From contig JANATG010000011.1 in NCBI GenBank assembly GCA_029449235.1, positions 464,001 to 528,000 on the forward strand: a DNA stretch of 64,000 nt. Reading direction: 5' to 3'. The notes beneath the pieces were generated by a model. That model had not been told where the DNA came from and ran no database searches. It worked only from the letters and a program-made list of their open reading frames with translations. A program made the position numbers and the translations under genes. Below, in pieces: positions 1-11,286 of the stretch (its first letter is position 1; the number at the start of each line of letters is the position of its first letter). Source of the stretch: Linnemannia schmuckeri. Taxonomy: Eukaryota > Mortierellomycota > Mortierellomycetes > Mortierellales > Mortierellaceae.

Positions 1-48
1 ACATGTATGTGATTGTTTGTTGGGGTTGGGCGAATGTTGTTGGTGTAC

Positions 49-94
49 CTGTGCAGCTCAGCAAGACCCTTTTCCGGACGGTCTTTTGTGTCAT
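49..94 (-). CDS. possible first exon of a gene leaving the left edge
   Basis: A minus-strand ATG at 94 opens 15 codons rich in basic residues (start MTQKTVRKR), followed by a GTACAC splice-donor-like sequence at 48-43. The DNA just upstream (about 160-215) is pyrimidine-rich on the minus strand, as in front of the other genes here. No homology can be judged from 15 residues, so this is only a candidate for the start of a gene continuing beyond position 1. Confidence 0.2.
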
Positions 95-534
95 CAGTTT
101 TTATGTCTATGTGGAGGTGGTACTCGATGCACCTCTTTGCTTTATTTCTGTTGTTGTTGCGGAGTAAGAGTGCAAAGGAGAGTGGGCGAGTGCGAGGGAG
201 GTGGGGGGGTTGAAGAGGGGCGCACTCTTCTCCTTGTCCGTTGGTGGTGTCGATGGGTATGCTGAAGGGATGTTGCAAGTTGTCGTTGCGTTTGTCTTTG
301 CTGTTCCTCCACGGTGTGAACGTAATTATTTCGTTGGCGCGACACCATTCGACGAGGAAATAAATTTGTGACTGGCTTATCATTCGTTTTTCCTTTAAAC
401 CAAAGTCGTGCCACCCAACATCCTTCCATCAAATTCCTATTTGATTTGCTAGGCCATCATTGACCCTTCAGTCTTCAGGCGCATCAACATGGCTATGCGG
501 CATGATATTTATGCTCAAAAGATACATAAGCGTA
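95..534. other. intergenic, 3' of the epimerase gene
   Basis: No convincing gene. The stretch holds the 3' flank of the epimerase gene and a minus-strand CT-rich tract (about 160-215) that could be the 5' flank of a gene to the left. The short frames here lack conserved character. Confidence 0.4.
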
Positions 535-540
535 TTTATT
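535..540 (-). terminator. AATAAA poly(A) signal directly after the epimerase stop
   Basis: Reading the minus strand, the TAG stop (543-541) is followed immediately by AATAAA (540-535). If used, cleavage would leave an unusually short 3' UTR. Confidence 0.4.
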
Positions 541-3016
541 CTACTCGGAGCTGAATTTGTAGACAGATCGCTGGCGATAGACCTGATCATGGTGCAGGGT
601 AACCATCCCAGCCCAATCGCGATGATGAATGGCGTCAGGGAACCGGATAGGCTCTAAACAAAAACCCGCAAATTTGTCAAACTCAGCCTCAATCTTGACC
701 TTGCGCTCATCTCCTGGCACTGTAGGCACAAAAGTGGGTGCTGCGGCAGGGGAGGTGGCGAGTGAGTTGCCGGGAATATCTAGGATCTTGGATTTGGTCC
801 TTGGGAGGAGTGACTTGTCGAGGTATCCGGCAGCGTAGAGGACGACTGCTGGTTCAGAGGTCGACAGGTCAAGGCGGATACCAGATCTTGGGGAATACAA
901 CGTCGCGACGTGAGGGGTGCGAGGCCAGTAGGCTTGGATCCCCACATCATTGACTGGTACAGGAGTTGTGTGGTTAGCGTCAGTCCCGTCTAATGCAAAG
1001 ACATGGTCGTAGCCGTATCCTCCCGGGATCGAATCGAGTCCATATCCAAGAGCTTTGTTCCTGCTAACTGGGTGTATCTCTGTTCCTGTGAAATCTAGGA
1101 GTTCCTTTTGGATGTGTAGCTCAGGTGTCTGGGTGACATCGATGAGGACACCTGTCGGGACTGGATGTTTGTTGCCCAACTCGACAAGTGTTGAAGTCGA
1201 AAGCCAGAGCGTGTGGTCCTTGACTGTGCAAGGATTCTTGATAACAACAACTTTGTTGTTATCGTTGTTGTTGGTGGCGGTCCCGGATATTGGTGGTGTC
1301 TCGAGAAAGAGAGACTGAAACTGATCTTCTTGGTCCTCTGGGGGATTCAAAACTCCATCCAGGTTCCAGTACGCATGGTTGGTCAAACTGACGATCGTTG
1401 AATGAAGATCCATGCTAGACGTATCCTGTGCTATTGCCCCCCCAGTCTTTCCCCCTTCCTTCAACTGCGCCGAGAACTCAATAATTAGCTCCCCTTGCCC
1501 AGTTAATTTGTACTGAACACGAGAAACCAATCGACCAGGATAACCATAATCTCCATGAGGTGAAACCCACTCGAGTGTGACAGATGTTTCGTCCTGGTTG
1601 ACATTGACGGTGGTCCAGTGCTGTTTGTCAAACCCCTTGGGTCCTCCGTGGTGGCAATCGAGTCCGTTCGAGACTTGCAAGACATGTGTTGGTACCTGGG
1701 CCGGCGACGTGGCGGTAGTGGTAGTAGTAGCGAGATTGTGTGCATGTGTGCTTTCGAGCTGGAATGTGGCGTTGGCAATTCTATGTAATCAAAAGCGCCG
1801 TTTTTTTGATGTTAGTCGACTGTTAAGAGACTAAGGCAGAGAGAAAGCGCGGTAGACTAACAAAAGGGTGGCGACATGTGTTAGAGGACTAACGAGATAT
1901 GCATGTATGGGATAATTCAACTGCCGAAACATGGAGAAGGGCCACTGTGGAAGAAGTGACGAGGAGGGGGGATAAGGTTTCCTCTCTCGTTGTTCATCTT
2001 TGAAGATTTTTGCTGCTGGCTGTCCACGTCTACAACTACCAAGGTGGAGGCACATGTTCTTTCAAGCACATTATTCCAATGCGCTTTTGCTCATTTGACA
2101 GAGGGGGGAAAAAGGAGAGAGCATTACAGAAACGGGTAGAAATGGAGCGACCAATGTATGTATCCTCAAATGTATCTTGTCTGTCGTATGGTACCATTTC
2201 CTTCGTTATTATTATTCACCACTTCAAGCGCCTCACTTTCTTAACCTTGTCCCCTGTCTTCGTTTTCAACGCTAGATATTGATGGAAATAATAACTCTCA
2301 TGGACAATTCAACCGTGAAGCAGCAGCTTCAACTTACTCAGCACACTCCTCTTAGTTCAATTGAACTCCTTTTTGCTGAGCTCTTGATACCTTCTCTTTT
2401 ATATCTGTCACAGAGTAAGAGACGAGCGAAAAAAGAGAGATTCGAGCCAAGTGGTTTGTCAGATGGAGATTGAAAGCGTAGTGTGGAGTTAGGAGTTGTG
2501 TTTAAATGAGTGTGGACAGGCGCAATAGGCATGTGCGTTGGCGTTTGTACGCGCCCTTGTCTCTCTCTCACTTTTTTTTTGCTCAAGTCTCAAATCAAGT
2601 GGAGAAAGAGAGCTATGGGGGAAATATATACTCCTCTCCTCCAACCCTTCAATCGCGCCATTCCGGTATACTCTTTACTCGTCCAGATACCATACTCCGA
2701 TAGTTGAAGAGCAAAAGCAAAATAAGACGACATACCGACTGGCAGTGGGTCCAATGATGGAGCCAAAGTAGGGGTTCAGAGCACCAGGCTGTGCCTGGGC
2801 GACATAATCTTGCCAATGGTCGAATCCTAGGACTACATCCTGAGGCTGGTTCCAGCGGTCTGGGCAGGTCAAATGGGTCAGTGTCGCGCCATAGGTTAAG
2901 ATGGTTGCTGAGAATGCTTTCTCTTTGTTGTTAGTCCCTGCATTTGTGGTGAGGGTCAGTTCATGCTGCTGAACCACCACTGGCTCACTTGCCAGGATTG
3001 TTGTCTTGACGGGCAT
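541..3016 (-). CDS. aldose 1-epimerase (galactose mutarotase)
   Basis: Two exons, 3016-2736 and 1780-541, joined across a 955-base intron (donor GTATG, acceptor ATAG), give 506 residues. The enzyme interconverts alpha and beta anomers of aldoses, feeding galactose into the Leloir pathway; it is expected in the cytosol, as no signal peptide is seen. Family marks in order: GPTASRIANATF (the substrate-loop region, spanning the junction), CHHGGPKGFD, LTNHAYWNLDG with the catalytic His, YDHVFALDG with the conserved Asp, and FCLEPIRFPDA with the catalytic Glu. The usual length is about 340-350, so this copy is long. The extra residues lie in Thr/Ala/Asn-rich loops, for example TATNNNDNN and the linker before the C-terminal Glu motif. 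It is divergent from the receptor gene at 5907. Confidence 0.9.
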
Positions 3017-3938
3017 AGTTTCTTTCTCCTTTGTTCCTGGTAGCTGTTTATGCCGTTATTACCCCGAGTTGAACTGCTGCTGCAAAGTTGATGAACAGAT
3101 GATGAACAGATGATGCAAGTGATGGAGAGTGGACGAGAGATGAGGTGATGTGTGTATGACGAGGACTGCGAGAAATAGTAATGCGCTTCGTTTCCTCTAC
3201 TCAGTCCATATGCATAATGTTGTATTTCTTATTTGCTTTTGTGTTGTGTTTGTGTTTAGCATTCACAACCTTTTCCTGTTTATGCATATCTCACCAGCGA
3301 GGTCCTCTTTGCCCTCTCTATCGTCCAATGGCAATTGAATGGACAAGTGCGAGTAAAAGTCGTTATTTTTGTTCAACACGCTTTTTCTCCTATTTGTGAA
3401 CCTGACGTCTCTATTTTTCTAAGTTCATCCTCGCTTTGAAGTCGACATTCATTCATCATAGCTCTATCTCCGCCTACACCTACACCTATACCTACACCTA
3501 TTAGACAAACCAGACTACTACCAGAAGACTAAATAAAATGGCGCCGCAGTGAGGCTCGTCCTCTTGCCCTCTTTTTTCTGACCCTGCAGCAATTGGCGGC
3601 AGCAAAAGAGCTCTTGCACCTGGTGTGAAAACCAAAAAAAAAAAAAAAAAAAAAAAAGTGATCGGAGGGGCAGACAACCAAAAGTCTGTTGGAGAGGGGT
3701 CGAGGCCTCTTTTTGAATTTTATTCCTTCTTTGAACCACTTGGTTCTTTCTTTCTTTCCCTTTTTTACATTCTTACTTTTTTGTGTTGAACGGAATAACA
3801 CAACAACTCAATCCGACTTGTCAAAACCTCAAGGCCAAGTCTAAGTCGTTCTCTTGATGCTCACAACAAAAAGGGCTTTCGTCTCCTCTTTTATTTTTTC
3901 CTCCGACGGCTCCCCTCTGAGTGGGCAGGCAGCCAAAC

Positions 3939-3975
<37 letters not shown>

Positions 3976-5906
3976 TAAAAACTTCATCCACAGTCAGTGA
4001 TCGCCTAGCTGAACAAACACTTAAAGGAACATCCCTCCACTTCTCTCTTTCGCTCTCCCTCTCATTGTTTGCTCATTCGTCCACAACAGCAACCTACAAC
4101 AACATCACACCATACAACGGCACACAGGGCAAAGCCAGTTGTGGTAATAAACGCAAACAAAAAAACCGTAACAGAGGATTAAAATTGAGAGCAAAACATG
4201 GTTGTGTATGAATAAGACGAAAGGACACGGGTGCAAATCTCTGACCAGTCCGGTGCGTGCCCGAAGAAGCTCTTCTGCAGCACCGAAGGAAAGGGCGAGG
4301 AATTGTCTTGCATCTGTCTCTCGAACAAGGTCATGCAGGTTGTGGAGAGATTTTCTTGGTTTTATTCCTGAGCAGCAAAGAGTAAGGAGCGAACTGGAAC
4401 ATGTGTCTGTGCCTATTTTCCTTCTCTACTCTCCCACACATATAGTTCCGAGGGAAGGGCGCTCGTCTAATGAAAAATAGTTGCGCGCGCATGGATCCTT
4501 TTCCTTCACTTCCACGCTTCTAGGCACTTCGGCCATTTTCATTTTGGCAATTCCCTTTCCTTCCTGTCCACCCTTATATGCTTACATGCCTGTTTGTTTG
4601 TTTTTTTTTCTTGTTTTTCTCTTTCGGGATGTCTGATTACAGCATGGCACAGAACATTTTGGGCCAAAGGAAGAAATACAAAAAAAAAAAAACCGGCAAG
4701 GGTTTGGATTGGCAATACAAAAAGTCCAACTGTCTATTTTTTTTTTTGTTGTTGCACACTTGCACTAGGGTAGCTCATCTGTTTATTGCTTTTTTCATTT
4801 TCAGGCGAGCTAGTCAGTCATGCAACGATAGCGGGAAAATGAAAAAAATAGCAATAACAACGTCTTGTTCCCATTTCAACGAGAGGGATAGAAGGGAGTA
4901 AATGGTCGACGTTTCATAAAAAAAACAATAACAGTAAACAACAGCATTAGCAGCAGTAACAACAAACATCAGATATGCATCTGTTACACTATTGAACCCG
5001 TTATGTCCACAAATAACCGCAAGATTACAAAAACAAGGAAACAAAGGAAATACTTGAAATGTGTTTGTACTGTACACTCTGTTACATACGCGGATGGTAC
5101 CTGCGGGAGCTGTCCGTTCATTGAACAAGAAAAACTGAAGGAATTGAACAAGAAGAGAAAGAGAGAGACTGATACAACAGGAGTGAGACTGATTGGGTGC
5201 AGTGATAGCTACTAAATGACCTCCCTGAATATATCTCTTTTTGATCAAGAGTGGGAAGGGAGAGGGTGCCAACAGAGGGAAGAAGTAGGTGTTCTCACCG
5301 TTTGCAAAGGAGGGGGGGGCGGAGGTTTCATTCATGGCCAGGCATTTCAGAGTGCCAATAATTAACTTTCAATTGAATGGAACCCAGTTAGTCAGTCAAC
5401 CTTGGTTATTATTACTTTCAACGGTCCGATCACCTGTATCTCCACTTTCTCTTGTCTTCTTTCTCCATTGGAGGGAGCGCACTCTTTCCCTTTTCACTCT
5501 CCACGAGGTATCGTCTACTCTTCTTCTTGCTCATCCCTTCTTTGCGCTGGTCGTCTTTACTTTTTTCTTTTCTATTCTTCATCCCACTCCCCTTCTTCTT
5601 TTCTTCTTCTCTTCTTTTCTCTTTACCTCTTCTCTCTTCTCTTCCCTTTTCTCCTCTTCCCACTTTTCTTACTCTCGCACACCCCTTCCTGCCTCACCAA
5701 GACACTGGTGCTCGGCCTTTCTCGCTCCTACCTTCCTTCTTCACATACCCTTACCATTATCCTCATACCCTAACTCTCACTCCTTCAGACACTCTTTTGC
5801 CAACACCTCCGCCCTTCACTCAACCCTCCCGTCCATTCTATTACTCGAACCTCACTCTCTCACTTCTCCACGTCCACTCGCTTTTCACACGTATAGTACA
5901 GCAATA
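3017..5906. other. divergent spacer between epimerase and receptor genes
   Basis: 2.9 kb shared upstream region. It holds A-tracts of 24 (3634-3657) and 32 (3941-3972), a hexamer repeat, and from about 5450 to 5880 a strongly pyrimidine-rich plus-strand block leading to the receptor ATG. A 173-codon minus-strand frame at 4814-5335 has no recognisable domain and is not called. Confidence 0.6.
3473..3501. repeat. (CCTACA)n-like hexamer repeat
   Basis: About five tandem CTACAC/CTATAC units. It superficially resembles a telomeric minisatellite but is too short, internal, and not the common fungal TTAGGG. Confidence 0.6.
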
Positions 5907-8900
5907 ATGGCCCATCTCTTTACCAAGATGGCCGCTGTTGCCACTTTGGCTATCGGCTTCCTCTCCTCCACCGCTGATGCCATTGGTTCATGTGAGTCTC
6001 CTCTCTTCTTACCTTCCCCTCTCCCTCTTCTCCCTCTCCACGATCCACCCCACAGCTCTCTCTCCACTTGCCCTTTTCATTCTTCCTTTCTTCACTCTGG
6101 GGTACCTCATCTCCCATTGTCCCTGCCTGGTTCCCTGCAGTATCTGTTTCTGTGCAGTTCCCTTTCTGTTTCAAAAAATATGTGTCCAGTGTTCTATCTG
6201 GTCAATTCATTAGTTTCCTGCATCGCAGTTTTTGTTTGCGGTTCTGTTTGTTCGTGTGGTTTCCCTCCATGTAACCAGAGAATCAGTTGGCTCTCCTTTT
6301 CTTTTTTTTTTTCTTTTTTCTTACTATTGATATACTTTTTTTTTGTTTACCCTTGTTTCAATTCAATTCCTTCTCGATCGATCGTCAATTCCTTTCCCTT
6401 CTCTCGCTTCTTGTCCCTTTTTTACTTTTTTCCCCTCGCACACACTTGCTACTCTTACTAAAAGCGGTTTATTTAATAATTTTTTGTTTGTATTACGTGA
6501 ACCAGCGACAACAACAACAACAACAACAGTGAGGGATATAGGGCGAATGATGATGGCCTAACAGAAAACTGCTCATTTTTTTTCTGTTTGTTGACATGTG
6601 TTGATATTATTTTTCATATGAGGAAGGGGGAGGGAGGCAACAGCGTAAAGATAAGAAGTGGTTACACATAGTCATAAGCTGAGAACATTTATGGACACTA
6701 TGAGAACGTTCTCATTTTTCTTACCATTTGCACGCGAGACTAAAGAGGGCTGTTGAGAAAAAAAAAAGAGAGAAAGAAGAAAAGAAGAGAGAGAGAAAGA
6801 GAGACTTAGAGTGAGAGACACAAAAAGGAAGCACAGAACAACAAAGAGAAGTATGAAAGAAAAATCAGCGATTGAACGGATGGGAGGGAGGGAAGGGTAT
6901 ATTAAGAAGAGACATTCAAGGACCACTGAAAAATACCCAGAGACCCGGCCTTGGGTGGTGGTGGCCCGTTAATATATTCTCCTCTTTCCTCCTCCTTTCT
7001 TCAAAAAAAGTCGACAGTGAATGATATCACACGCGAAGGGCAACCATGGCTTGCTCCCCGACAAAGTTTTGTGGCTATTTTCATCCTCATTATCTCGAAA
7101 AAAGTGGATTCTAGTAATAATTCATATCGCACCTCTCTCGGCTGGGTTAATTGGCCCAGTCGGGGGCCTTCTGTCTCCCGGATAACATTTACCCCTTTAT
7201 CCCTTCCTTTCTTCCTCAGCTCTTGGCCACAAATAGCTGTCATTAAACAGTAGTGCCTGATACCTGCAAAAACAAAAGAATAAAACACTCACGCGTCACC
7301 TTTCTCCCTCTCCTTTTTCAACCCATCTAGCGGCCCGATATAACGGCACAATCTGCACGAACTATGTCAACTACCAGGTCTGGCTCCCCCCAAACAAAAC
7401 GATTGACATGATTGAAGCCTCATTGCTGGCCAAGGGCGCCGAAAAGGCCAGCCAGATGCCTGGTGAATGCCTTGAGCCCCTCTTGCAGTACATGTGCTCG
7501 ACTGCATACCCTCGTGTTGAGGATATCGCCGGCGTCAGTAAGTTATTGGGATAAATTAACGGCATTATCATCGTTCATTCATTTTTTGCGCTTGTTGAAT
7601 TTTTGTTGCTATCTCAGGAGCTATTCTCGTTGAACATGTGCAGATCCAAGCATCATGGTTTAAGTTAATTCTTTTCTTTTTAACATTCAATCCTTTCCGT
7701 TTCCTTACAACAAACAATAGCGAACCAATTTAATGTGAGGTTCGCGTGCGCATCGACATGTCAAAAGACCATCGAAAAATGCGCAATGCTCCTCTCAGTC
7801 TTTAACATGGAAGCCGCCATCCCCAACTGCAACGCCCCTATTCCTGATTCCACGGAGTATGCATCTCCCACAGGAATCATGTACCAACCCGATGGAGCAT
7901 GCAACGCCGTCGCTGCCCTTGGTGTACCCGGTTCTTCCGTCTCCAACATGACGGCAGAGTGTGATGCTCCCTTTGTCAAGGACCCGCTTTACCCTGCAGG
8001 AACTGCCAATCCTAGTTACTGCATGTATGGGTGCTGCCTTCCTTGCCCGGCGCAGTATCATTTGTATAGGGAGGATGCGCTTCATACAGGATTCACGATT
8101 ACAAACTATATGCGTGCAGTCTCGATGGTGTTGAGTTTCTTGTTGGTCATGACGTACCTTGTTTTGGATGACAAGCGATCTCATCCAAGCGCGCTGATTT
8201 TGTTCTTTGCCATTGGAGTCTTCCTCTTCTCGGCGGTTATTATCTTCCCACTCATCGACACCAAGGCCATCCAATGCGCCGACTTGATCACCCCCAGTAC
8301 TCAGCGGAACAACCTCAAGTGCGCCATTCAGGGCGCCATCCTTGTCTTTGCCTCTGTTGCGACCTGCGCTTGGTGTACAGCCCTCATCCTCAACCTCCAC
8401 CTCCACACCGTCTGGAACTCGGCTTGGTTCTCCAAGAAGTACTGGCTTCTCCACATCCTCTGCTGGGGCTACGCCTCCACCATCACCGGTGTCGCTCTCG
8501 GCACAGGTCACATCCAATGGGACTTTGCAACTCTCTGCCTCGTGTCCCAGGACAAGGCTTCTGAGATCTTCTTCTATCCCATGGCCGCCATGATCTTCCC
8601 AGCCTTCTTGGTCCACATCGCAACTTTCTTTCACATCGCCCGCATCTCGACCATGGCTGGTGCCGACTCTGAAACCATGTCCCGCTCAACCCTCTCCGCC
8701 GGCGCCGCAGCCGCAATCTCTCACCGCCGCCACGTCATGATGGCCATTCGGATCCAATGGCGCGCCGCCCTCATGGCCGTCTGTGCCATTGTCTCTGTCA
8801 CTTTCTACTGGCTCTTCTATTTCATCCAGCTCCGCAAGATCAACCCTACAACCCTCAGCAAGAACATTGTCCTCTTCGTCTTCTGTCTTAAAAAGGGTAC

Positions 8901-9123
8901 TCCTCACAACGAGTGCGCCGATAACTTGGCCCCCTTCTTGCCGCCCTATGGATTGATGATCGCCGCCGAGTTTGTGGTTTCGTCGATTGGTGCGGTTATC
9001 TTTATTGTCTTCTTCAAGACGGCACTGGTGAGGGAGTGGGGCGAGAAGCTGTCATCGTTGGGCTACTTGCTTTCTGGAAAGAGGAAGCAAAAGAAGGAGC
9101 AAGATCAGTTTTTTGTCATCTAG
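5907..9123 (+). CDS. Frizzled-like seven-transmembrane receptor
   Basis: Exons 5907-5991, 7331-7537 and 7721-9123 join in frame to 564 residues. Residues 1-26 are a signal peptide (ATLAIGFLSSTADA). Residues about 36-150 form a Cys-rich ectodomain resembling the Frizzled CRD (GTICTNYVNYQVW, GECLEPLLQYMC, FACASTCQKTIEKC). A second Cys cluster (CMYGCCLPCP) precedes seven hydrophobic helices from about 228 to 529, with TM7 near 507-529. The tail begins KTALVREW and ends in FFVI after a Lys-rich stretch. Frizzled/Smoothened-like receptors are known outside animals in Dictyostelium and some early-diverging fungi; ligands there are unknown. Intron 1 is long (1339 bases) and isolates the signal peptide on its own exon. 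A plasma-membrane sensor is the likely role; the coupling partner cannot be told from sequence. Confidence 0.88.
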
Positions 9124-9322
9124 ATTAACAGATGTTACCTTCCTTCTTTTTTTCAAGAACTATTCTTCCTTTGATGCCACTAATTATTGTAGCATTCCCT
9201 TCACCCTTGTACCACCTTCGCCCTTATTTTGTATGTACGATCCCACACAACCCCAATTCGAAAATAATAGAATTATCTTTTTTTTTGCTGGCGTTTCGAT
9301 ACCACTCCTTTCTGACGCTTCG

Positions 9323-9328
9323 AATAAA
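9323..9328 (+). terminator. AATAAA poly(A) signal of the receptor gene
   Basis: AATAAA about 200 bases after the receptor stop, inside the 298-base convergent spacer shared with ARV1. Confidence 0.45.
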
Positions 9329-9369
9329 CAAAAAAAATCAATCAAAAACTTATTCGTGTCCTCCGTAAG

Positions 9370-9375
9370 TTTATT
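9370..9375 (-). terminator. AATAAA poly(A) signal of ARV1
   Basis: TTTATT on plus reads AATAAA on minus, 47 bases beyond the ARV1 stop. It lies only 41 bases from the opposing signal of the receptor gene, so the two transcripts probably overlap at their 3' ends. Confidence 0.45.
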
Positions 9376-9421
9376 TTGATCAGGAAGGAAGGACAAGACG
9401 TTTACTATTTCCTGCCTAAAG

Positions 9422-10832
9422 CTACATGCTGGTCATGGTGACAAGGGCCGAGTCTCCCGTGATACTCGTGAACGCAATCTGCATCAGCACCCTACACAGA
9501 ATCCCGAATACAATCACTAGAGTCGTTTGTAGATACCCTGTTTCCAAAAAGACTTCCAAAAAAAAAGAGCCAATAGCACACAGGAAAATAGAAGTATTAT
9601 GTGTGAGTAGCGTAGTCAATTTCCTGCCTTTTTAACAAAAGCGGCAAATTTGTCATACATTGTGCAACCGAATTAATTCGCAGCCCCATTTTCTTCCCTC
9701 CTCTCCTTTTTCAACCAAGTAAATGAACTTACCAGAGAGGGCTTCGACATTGGAAGTAAACACGATAAAATTGACTAGATGCCACGAATGCTCAAGCTCA
9801 GTATAATCCCAAATAACCATCAAGATTAATAGCATCTTGCCAAAGCTGGAGATGATCAACGTTGTTGTGATATAGTTGTATTTCAGAATCGCGTACCGCC
9901 CACCATACCATAGACTCACAATCAGACGCACTCCAAAATGGAACGCAAGGAATTCTATATGGAACATAGAATAGGTAGTAGAGATGTAAATATCTAGATC
10001 TGCCGTCCTCTCTTTTTTTTTTGTCCACCATGAAGTTCGCTAGGCATAATGAACGAGAAGAAAGAGACCAGCTGTACCAATGATGCAGAGGAAGAGAATG
10101 TAAAGGTATTGGAAGACAAGCGCGTGTTGTGAGAACCCAACGACTTCTATCTCTGTCCGCTCTTGCTCCAATCTGAACCACTTGATATCTAAACAAAAAA
10201 TCAGTAGAGAAAGAGCAATTAACACGATTATTGAGCATTAGACCTCTGACAAAATAAAACCACAAATGATAATGAAAGTTTCATTTTTTCTGTTAAATCA
10301 AAGACGGATAAAAACGCGCGAAAAGAACTTACAGACGTCGAATAGGATCAAAAGGACCCCCAACTTGAACACATTCGGCTAACATAACCATTCATAACAA
10401 TACAGGCACATACACATACGCTGTTAGTAATGCATTCATGATATCAATATCGAAGCCTCCCATTCCCACGCCAAAATCAGCCCGGTTAAGCTTACATCGA
10501 TACCAAGGTCCCGATATGGCAACCGATTAAACAGCAAATGCCGATACACCGGCTTCTTGTGCAAGATCATGTCCACAAAGATGATCACAAAATCATGTTC
10601 CACATACTTGTCCGCCAACTTCTTGCAATGTTCCTGTCAACGTAATACATATATACGCGAAAATAAGAGTTAGAAAGGATGCTTAAATGTTGTGTATGAA
10701 AATGAAAAAGAAGACACCGATAGGAAAAAAGGAAGAGGGGGGACGTACACAATAGGTAAGGCGAATGTTGCCTTTGCTGTATTCGGTGTAGAGCGACGAC
10801 ACTGCCGCTCCGCATTCTACACATGTTGGCAT
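9422..10832 (-). CDS. ARV1: ARV1 lipid homeostasis membrane protein
   Basis: Six exons on minus: 10832-10749, 10633-10496, 10378-10333, 10188-10078, 9954-9733 and 9537-9422, all in frame, giving 238 residues. The N-terminal zinc ribbon has C4, C7, C28 and C31 (MPTCVECG then CEHCKK). It is followed by the Arv1 signature ADKYVEHDFVIIFVDMIL and the motif VYRHLLFNRL. Four or more membrane segments follow, with ISSFGKMLLILMVIWDY and FTSNVEAL matching the conserved C-terminal half. Arv1 is an ER/Golgi protein needed for sterol distribution and GPI-anchor precursor flipping. The intron between exons 4 and 5 (10077-9955) removes the in-frame TAG at 10042. I chose the donor GGTACAG because the junction then reads CIIEFLAF, as in family members. 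Confidence 0.92.
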
Positions 10833-11286
10833 AGCTTGTTCGCTTCGTTGATGTTATTTAGTGAAAGGATTTAGGAAGCGGAAAAAAAAAGGCAAAGCCG
10901 AATAGTTCGAATGTGGAATAATAAAAAAATAAGGAGTGTGAGGTGTCGAATGTCCAGGGCTGCGCTTGTGTGAAAGGGAAATGGAATGTATGGTTGAGAG
11001 AGTACAGAAGGTGCGAATGAGCGTTGTTGCGGTGAGAGTGTGGAATGCAGATGTTGAAGCTACGCAAAGGACGAAGAATGAAGGATGGAGGATGTGAGAT
11101 GTGAAGGAAGTACGAAGCATTCAGCCCACGGCCGTCTTTTGTTCAAGAAAAATTATCCTCTGCCTTGCAAATTATTGCAACACAGTCACAGTCAGGGTTC
11201 ATAATTCAGGCACCATCAGTGATATGATATTTATTCAACTCACACCACCAACCATCGCCAACACCATCACCAGGCGAAAACTGCGC
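10833..11286. other. spacer between ARV1 start and SOG2-like stop
   Basis: 454 bases that must hold the ARV1 promoter and the 3' UTR of the upstream tandem gene. The plus strand from 10860 to 11110 is purine-rich, so the ARV1 sense strand is pyrimidine-rich, as at the other starts. No gene seen. Confidence 0.6.
11230..11235 (-). terminator. AATAAA poly(A) signal of the SOG2-like gene
   Basis: AATAAA on minus about 52 bases past the TAG stop at 11289-11287. Confidence 0.45.

Noticed and set aside
3473..3501. Interstitial telomere repeat
   Set aside because: The unit is CCTACA, not TTAGGG-like, and only five imperfect copies are present.
4814..5335. 173-codon minus-strand frame in the epimerase/receptor spacer
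   Set aside because: No domain, irregular Ser/Leu/Phe/Cys composition, no CT-rich flank or splice logic; looks like a chance frame.
7795..8634. 279-codon frame antisense to the receptor
   Set aside because: Shadow of the GC-rich coding exon; the sense strand has the recognisable receptor.
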